DNA from: Solenopsis invicta
Lineage: Eukaryota > Arthropoda > Insecta > Hymenoptera > Formicidae
Reading direction: 5' to 3'
DNA length: 64,000 nucleotides
Assembly: GCF_016802725.1 (NCBI RefSeq)
Contig: NC_052670.1
Coordinates: 13,040,141 to 13,104,140 of the forward strand
A program made the translations under genes and the position numbers. This document shows positions 63,213 through 64,000 of the stretch, one piece after another (the first letter of the stretch is position 1; each line of letters opens with the position of its first letter). The notes beneath the pieces were generated by a model. The model had not been told where the DNA came from and searched no databases. It saw nothing but the letters and a program-made list of their open reading frames with translations.

Positions 63213-63903
63213 TTTTTAACAAATTAACATTATGCTTTCTTTTAAAAAATAGTAATAGAAAATATGATACATTATTATTATGTTACATATCATTTGACTG
63301 TATGTGTATTAAAACTTAGTATTTGTATCAGACTATAAATCAAACTTTAACATTTAAATTTAAAGCACGTGTGAAAAAATTTTAATGATAAAATTTTTTT
63401 TGTTATTATGTTCTATTGTAATAAAAATGTATACCTGATCATACGTAAATGAGCTGTTACAATATCATTTAAAGTTTTGTTGTAGTTCTTGCATGACGTC
63501 ATATTAACTAATCGACGTCTAAAGTTTTTTAACTGGCCACAAATGTGAAGAACTAGTAGCCCTAAAAAACTATCTACAGACATATACACATTAGTTGCAA
63601 ACCAAAGCGATATAGTATGAATACAGAACGTCAATTCATACTGTGGACTCTTATCTGTATCATATAAGTCGTATGTCACGAACAATAACGTCTTGTGCTG
63701 ATCCGTACGATTTGTTACTGATATTATTTGTATGCCAAAAAAAGCTGGAACTATTGCTCCAAGACATCCTATTATCGTGCTAACGAATCCAATGACCATG
63801 ATTACTCGAGCAGTTTGTGCTTGTTTTATCATCACAGCTCTCTCTGTATTTGATTTGAATGCCATCCAATCTTCCGCTATTGTATTTATAATCGACAAAA
63901 GAA
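56140..63903 (-). CDS. Odorant receptor, tandem copy 9 (exons 3-7; 5' end beyond the window)
   Basis: Exons seen: 63435-63903 (exon 3), 58540-58638, 58330-58441, 56323-56478, 56140-56193; all frames open and GT-AG sites present. Exons 1-2 should lie right of 64000. Exon 3 opens LLSIINTIAEDW; TM3 is distinctive (VIGFVSTIIGCLGAIVPAFF) and TM4 reads TISLWFATNVYMSVD. Exon 4 has CLTGFCLIL, where all others have CLSGF. Exon 6 ends MATYSS and exon 7 reads KTSSGY in place of KTSCGY. Intron 3 is the largest in the window (about 4.8 kb), with five insertions including a 725-bp palindrome; intron 5 holds a piggyBac-like element. Intactness cannot be judged without the missing exons. Confidence 0.82.
56646..57893. 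mobile_element. piggyBac-like element, degenerate (1248 bp)
   Basis: Ends CCCTGTTGGTTTGTTCGGG and, inverted from the right, CCCTACTGGTCTGTTCGAA. TTAA stands at the right flank (57894-57897) and GTAA, one change from TTAA, at the left. Sibling introns read ATAATTAAACAAA once here, which supports TTAA duplication. Subterminal inverted TTCGGGTCAATATGACC (about 56834) and GGATCATATTGACCCG. The only coding trace is KFCLSSKDNKTNIVC (about 57565-57609), resembling a decayed piggyBac C-terminal cysteine-rich region. Confidence 0.75.
59068..59566. mobile_element. Long-TIR element with TAA target site (PIF/Harbinger-like MITE)
   Basis: CAAGG...CCTTG ends with arms of about 110 bp that match inverted, including AAGTTTAGAGTA-ATGGACCTAATCAC. 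TAA flanks both sides (59065-59067, 59567-59569). The matching point in copy 8 reads through. No coding capacity. Family assignment rests on the 3-bp TAA duplication only. Confidence 0.68.
60070..60960. repeat. Tandem TGATTATT repeats, intron 3 of OR copy 9
   Basis: Clearest array of the family: at 60174-60365 three units of about 62 bp run TAGTTTTT-(9-12 nt)-GTGATTATT...TTTGCAATAATCATT in tandem. Right part shows AATTACTACACCATT facing AATGGTGTAGTGATTA inverted. Confidence 0.62.
61235..61900 (-). mobile_element. mariner transposase relict
   Basis: Minus-strand frames show EASLGISMTSIYKILHKHL then KIYSRWIPYNLT (61561-61680 area), the helix-turn-helix and RWVP-type linker of mariner transposases, followed in another frame by KKARVDWCK and a decayed DE-containing stretch. 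The left flank ACGAGGGTCACTACTTATG resembles a mariner terminal repeat. Frameshifted and truncated; not active. Confidence 0.72.
62063..62787. repeat. 725-bp near-perfect palindrome in intron 3 of OR copy 9
   Basis: Left arm 62063-62403 and right arm 62451-62787 match inverted over about 340 bp with roughly 90% identity by eye; the spacer is about 47 bp. The outer 240-260 bp of each arm is ordinary OR intron sequence (TTTGAAATGGAATTGTGTGTTTAC, ACATACAGAATAACTAGAGAAAT). The inner part is a foldback element, CTTAAACACATAAGT, GGTCTGAGAGAT, TTTTGAACGTTTG, GAATGAGATAGGAGGTTCG. Only one outer arm exists in sibling introns. Confidence 0.85.
63178..63219. repeat. AT microsatellite plus poly-T
   Basis: ATATAT run of about 25 bp followed by about 15 T, upstream (left) of exon 3 of OR copy 9. 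Confidence 0.9.
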
Positions 63904-64000
63904 CTGTAAGTATAAATAAAGCTATACCTTTTATATTCTAGAATTTTAAATTATTCATTATTAGCAACTGTGTATCATATGTTAATTATTATACTTACTG

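Overview
The window looks like AT-rich insect nuclear DNA, most likely Hymenoptera and probably an ant. The evidence is a head-to-tail tandem array of one chemoreceptor family (7tm_6 odorant receptors, ORs), all on the minus strand, with small exons in phase and introns full of degenerate DNA transposons and MITEs. No bacterial gene, operon, CRISPR array, rRNA or tRNA was seen. The species assignment is inference.

Nine OR loci are resolved, numbered left to right (transcription runs right to left). All share one 7-exon plan: a 31-nt start exon, then 270, 469, 99, 109-112 and 156 nt, and a 54-nt last exon, giving 395-396 aa. Copies 1, 2, 5, 6, 7 and 8 are intact by reading (75-4567, 6310-11516, 26658-30565, 35218-39181, 40542-47010, 48349-54737). 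Copy 3 (13409-22527) has lost the exon 2 acceptor AG, carries a 2-nt deletion in the last exon and hosts a 4-kb transposon. Copy 4 (23969-25525) is a ghost keeping only exons 1, 6 and 7, with a stop in exon 6. Copy 9 (from 56140) is cut by the right edge and shows exons 3-7. An upstream block about 50-330 bp before each start codon is conserved across copies. A ninth, orphan block at 33936-34183 has no gene beneath it, suggesting a deleted OR.

Mobile DNA: the main element is a 3966-bp ISL2EU/IS4EU-type transposon (14127-18092) in an intron of copy 3, with an apparently intact THAP-DDE transposase facing a broken SWIM/YqaJ partner gene. There are also two solo-LTR candidates, a piggyBac-like relict with TTAA target site plus a second fragment, a mariner relict, Penelope-like GIY-YIG fragments inherited by introns of copies 5-7, several MITEs with long inverted repeats, and a 725-bp near-perfect palindrome in the intron of copy 9. 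Several insertions are shared between paralogs and act as markers of the duplication history (copies 5-8 form a recent block; 5 and 6 are closest).

Function: the receptors would be seven-transmembrane, ligand-gated cation-channel subunits that pair with Orco in antennal neurons. The ligands cannot be read from sequence. Exon borders were set by hand from GT/AG sites and reading-frame continuity across paralogs.
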